Assembly (NCBI RefSeq): GCF_002843305.1
Contig: NZ_PGSG01000110.1
Coordinates: 155,484-219,483 of the forward strand
DNA from: Streptomyces barkulensis
GTDB lineage: Bacteria; Actinomycetota; Actinomycetes; Streptomycetales; Streptomycetaceae
Direction: 5' to 3'
DNA: 64,000 bases
A model generated the notes under the pieces. It was not told where the DNA came from. It saw nothing but the letters and a program-made list of their open reading frames with translations, and did not search any database. This document shows, piece by piece, positions 60,698-64,000 of the stretch. The position numbers and the translations under genes are program-made. The stretch's first letter is position 1. Each line of letters begins with the position of its first letter.

Positions 60698-60711
60698 CGA
60701 ACGTAGATTCG
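60698..60711. promoter_or_regulatory. SOS-box-like site
   Basis: CGAAC-GTAG-ATTCG differs at one position from the actinobacterial LexA box CGAAC-N4-GTTCG. It lies just after the expected start of transcription. TTCGAAC is also directly repeated at 60696-60702 and 60708-60714. Confidence 0.45.
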
Positions 60712-60819
60712 AACTGAAGCTTCGGCCGTGGGGTGTACGTCCCGCCGGACCGGGACCGCGTCCCGCCAACCGGCGAGCCCACCCCGAACCGCCGTCGGAT
60801 GCGCCAGAGGAGAAATGGC

Positions 60820-61758
60820 GTGAACACCTTCACCTTCGCCCCCGCCACCAAGGAACAGGCCAAGGCCCGCATCGCGCTGACCGGACCGACCGGATCGGGC
60901 AAGACCTACACCGCGCTCATCACCGGCACCGCGATCGGTGAGCGGGTGGCCCTCATCGACACCGAGCACGGCAGCGCGTCCAAGTACGCCGACGAGTTCG
61001 CCTTCGACACCCTCCAGCTCACCTCGTTCGAGCCCACCGGGCTCATCGACGTCCTCGCGGTGGCCGCCCACCAGGGCTACGACACCGTGATCGTCGACTC
61101 GCTCTCGCACTTCTGGTCCGGCGCGGGCGGAGTGCTCGAACAGGTCGACAACGCCGCGAAACGCTACGGGACGGGCAGCAGCTTCGCCGCCTGGAAGGAG
61201 ACCCGCCCCATGGAGCGGGCGATGATCGACGCCCTGCTCGCCTACCCCGGTCACCTCATCGTCACCATGCGCACCAAGACCGAGTACGTCGTGGAGACCG
61301 ACGACCGCGGGCGCAAGGTGCCGCGCAAGGTCGGGCTCAAGCCCGAGCAGCGGGAGGGCATCGAGTACGAGTTCGACATCGTCGGCGACCTCGACCACGA
61401 GAACACCCTGGTGATCTCCAAGTCGCGGGCGAAGCCGCTGTCCGGGCTGGTGATCCGCAAACCGGGCACGGAGTTCGCCGACTCCGTCCTCGACTGGCTC
61501 AACGCGGGCAAGCCCACCCCGAGCGCGTCCGACTACCTCGCCACCGCCACCGCCCCGAACACCACCTACGAGGAACTGCGCGCCCTCTACGAGGAGGCCC
61601 GCCGGCACAACCTGCTCGCCGCCGCCGTCCTGGACCCGGCGGGGGAGCCCACCACACTGGGCGACCTCATCGTGCGCCGCGGGACTGAGGCGAGGAAGGA
61701 GGCCGGGAAAGCCGGGGAGACCCGGAAGGAGACCGATCGGAAAGCCGTGCCGGCATGA
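60820..61758 (+). CDS. Phage-type RecA-fold AAA ATPase (Sak4-like)
   Basis: 312 residues from GTG at 60820 with AGGAG seven bases upstream. Walker A RIALTGPTGSGKTYTALIT, then VALIDTEHGSASKYADEF, Walker B YDTVIVDSLSHFWSGAGG, and a sensor region HLIVTMRTKTEYVVET. These fit the single-domain RecA-like ATPases (AAA_24, Sak4 type) that phages carry next to an SSB for annealing and recombination. The C-terminus is a charged tail. It is coupled by ATGA to the next gene and followed by ssb and recA. Family role is inferred; no activity is known for this copy. Confidence 0.75.
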   Translation: MNTFTFAPATKEQAKARIALTGPTGSGKTYTALITGTAIGERVALIDTEHGSASKYADEFAFDTLQLTSFEPTGLIDVLAVAAHQGYDTVIVDSLSHFWSGAGGVLEQVDNAAKRYGTGSSFAAWKETRPMERAMIDALLAYPGHLIVTMRTKTEYVVETDDRGRKVPRKVGLKPEQREGIEYEFDIVGDLDHENTLVISKSRAKPLSGLVIRKPGTEFADSVLDWLNAGKPTPSASDYLATATAPNTTYEELRALYEEARRHNLLAAAVLDPAGEPTTLGDLIVRRGTEARKEAGKAGETRKETDRKAVPA

Positions 61759-62333
61759 ACCTCAAGGAGCACGCGACCAGGGTCGCCGTACTCAAGGCGC
61801 TGCGCGACGCGGTGGAGGAGCAGTATCAGGCCACCCGCCGCGAGGTCCTCGACGAACTGCGTGCGGCCCGCGAGGAGTACGCGCTGAAGTCGATACGGGT
61901 GACCCTGCGGGACGGCACGCCCATCGCCACCATCACGCTCATCGACCCCAGGCCGGAGGTCGTGGTCGCCGACGAGGACGCCTTCACCACCTGGGTGGTC
62001 GAGAACCACCCGGACGAGGTGGAGACGCTCGTGAGGGTGCGCCCCAGCTGGCGCAGGCAGTTCACCGCCGGGCTCACCGCCTGGCCGGGGCCGGTCACCG
62101 ACCCGCACACCGGAGAGGTGGTCCCGGGCCTGGAGACGGCCCCGCCGCCGGAGCCGCGCTCGTTCAGCCTCCGGCCCGTGCCGGGCGGAACGGAGCACGT
62201 CGCCCGGGCCTGGCGCACCGGCGAGATCGACCTGCCCCGGCTGCTCGCCCTCGATGGCGGCGAAGGGCGCGGCGAGATCCGGGGCGAGACCCGTAGCGAG
62301 GCCCGTAGCGAGGCCCGGGGCGAGGAGCGCTGA
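61755..62333 (+). CDS. Phage-like accessory protein of the recombination module
   Basis: 192 residues. The N-terminal third is strongly helical and may form a coiled coil (LKALRDAVEEQYQATRREVL, DELRAAREEYALKSIRV). A beta-rich middle and a hydrophilic tail of Arg/Gly/Glu/Ser repeats follow. No enzyme motif is visible. Its start lies inside the ATPase stop codon, implying a stoichiometric partner, perhaps a loader or mediator between SSB and the ATPase. I do not recognise the family by name. Confidence 0.6.
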   Translation: MNLKEHATRVAVLKALRDAVEEQYQATRREVLDELRAAREEYALKSIRVTLRDGTPIATITLIDPRPEVVVADEDAFTTWVVENHPDEVETLVRVRPSWRRQFTAGLTAWPGPVTDPHTGEVVPGLETAPPPEPRSFSLRPVPGGTEHVARAWRTGEIDLPRLLALDGGEGRGEIRGETRSEARSEARGEER

Positions 62334-62417
62334 CCACCGGCGCCGCGCGCCCACGGCGCGTCCGCTTCGCAGCCGCCCCACATCCGCCGTACATCCCTGG
62401 CACGAGAGGAGCCGGCC

Positions 62418-62897
62418 ATGGCCGGTGAGCCCGTCATCACCGTCGTCGGCAACCTGACCGACGACCCCGACATCCGCACCACCCCGTCCGGAGACACGGT
62501 CACCCACTTCACCGTCGCCTCCACACCCCGCACCTTCGACCGGCGGAGCAACGAGTGGAGGGACTCCGCCGAGACGCTGTTCCTGCGCTGCTCGGCCTGG
62601 AGGCAGGAGGCGGAGCACGTCGCCGAGTCCCTCACACGCGGCACGCGCGTCATCGTCCAGGGCCGGCTGCGCCAGCGGACCTTCGAGACACGACAGGGCG
62701 AGAAGCGCACCGTGGTGGAGTGCGAGGTGGACGAGGTCGGTCCCTCCCTGCGGTTCGCCAGCGCGACCCTCGCCAGGGGCCCGCGTACGGGTGTCCCCGC
62801 CGGCGACCGCTTCGGCGCCGCACCGGCGGCCGAAGGCCCGCCCGGACGGGACGACGGTGAGCGGCACGCACCCAGGGAGAGCGAACTCCCCTTCTGA
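62418..62897 (+). CDS. ssb: Single-stranded DNA-binding protein (SSB), probable paralogue
   Basis: 159 residues, ATG at 62418. OB-fold segments: VITVVGNLTDDPDIRTTPSG, TVTHFTVASTPRTFDRRSNE, LFLRCSAWRQEAEHVAESLT, RVIVQGRLRQRTFETRQGEK. The tail ends in ESELPF, close to the conserved acidic DDDIPF protein-interaction tip but shortened. Housekeeping actinobacterial ssb lies between rpsF and rpsR, which are not here, so this is likely an additional SSB tied to the neighbouring ATPase and RecA. Confidence 0.88.
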   Translation: MAGEPVITVVGNLTDDPDIRTTPSGDTVTHFTVASTPRTFDRRSNEWRDSAETLFLRCSAWRQEAEHVAESLTRGTRVIVQGRLRQRTFETRQGEKRTVVECEVDEVGPSLRFASATLARGPRTGVPAGDRFGAAPAAEGPPGRDDGERHAPRESELPF

Positions 62898-62937
62898 CCG
62901 CGGCGGTCTTCCACAAGGCCGCACACCCGGCGCCACG

Positions 62938-62978
62938 GCGGCGGGCGGCCGCGACCGACACCCCAGGCCGCCCGCCGC
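62938..62978. terminator. Hairpin between ssb and recA
   Basis: Perfect 13-bp stem (62938-62950 with 62966-62978), 15-base loop, 40 bases after the ssb stop and 34 before the recA start. It may attenuate rather than fully stop transcription. Confidence 0.55.
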
Positions 62979-63011
62979 GCCGGCGCAACCCGACCCACCG
63001 AGGTGGACCCA

Positions 63012-64000
<989 letters not shown>

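Overview
The window looks like a piece of a Streptomyces (or close actinomycete) chromosome. It has very high GC with strong third-position GC bias, abundant GTG starts, GTGA/ATGA start-stop overlaps, a desferrioxamine (des) locus, DmdR-type iron boxes, snapalysin, TetR/PadR regulators, and one TTA (bldA-type) codon. I see no rRNA, tRNA, CRISPR array, transposase or integrase.

Left part (1-10.3 kb). An oxidative uronate/aldarate module is made of a sodium:solute symporter, a 5-dehydro-4-deoxyglucarate dehydratase and a divergent uronate dehydrogenase, with well-formed promoters and operator-like repeats. Next is a large SpoIIE-type phosphatase/sensor gene split by one extra G in a G7 tract. 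An S66 LD-carboxypeptidase-like protein, an F420/FMN oxidoreductase and several small hypothetical genes follow.

Centre-left (10.3-30.5 kb). This holds a heterodimeric ABC exporter, a Nudix hydrolase, and a small TetR-controlled operon (membrane protein, DCC/DUF393 protein, TetR) with two perfect operators at its promoter. A long translationally coupled acyl-CoA operon follows: DinB-like protein, AtuA-like protein carrying a TTA codon, acyl-CoA carboxylase beta and alpha, acyl-CoA dehydrogenase, enoyl-CoA hydratase, TetR. Then come 2,4-dienoyl-CoA reductase, a SnoaL-like protein and a divergent PadR regulator.

Centre (30.5-45.7 kb). This is an iron island. A coupled minus-strand operon carries desABCD, an MFS exporter, a penicillin-acylase homologue and a second acyltransferase. 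Uptake genes are the siderophore-interacting reductase, the Tat-type ferrioxamine lipoprotein and a divergent FecCD/ATPase importer. Iron boxes lie before desA and between desE and the permeases.

Right part (45.7-60 kb). Intact genes are mixed with decayed ones: a frameshifted metallo-hydrolase, a LysE remnant, a truncated SDR butted against a truncated TetR, and an N-terminally truncated septum-formation-like protein. Intact genes include RNase H, a CAP-domain secreted protein, a P450/ferredoxin pair, an AurF-like diiron oxygenase next to a ferredoxin-fused NADP reductase, a beta-hydroxyacid dehydrogenase with divergent TetR, a CoA-disulfide-reductase-like enzyme, an alpha/beta hydrolase lacking its nucleophile serine, and snapalysin.

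Right edge (60-64 kb). A phage-like recombination module comprises a RecA-fold AAA ATPase, a small coupled protein, an SSB and a RecA running off the window. Its promoter carries a near-match to the actinobacterial SOS box. This RecA is probably a second copy, which makes the module the most interesting part of the window.
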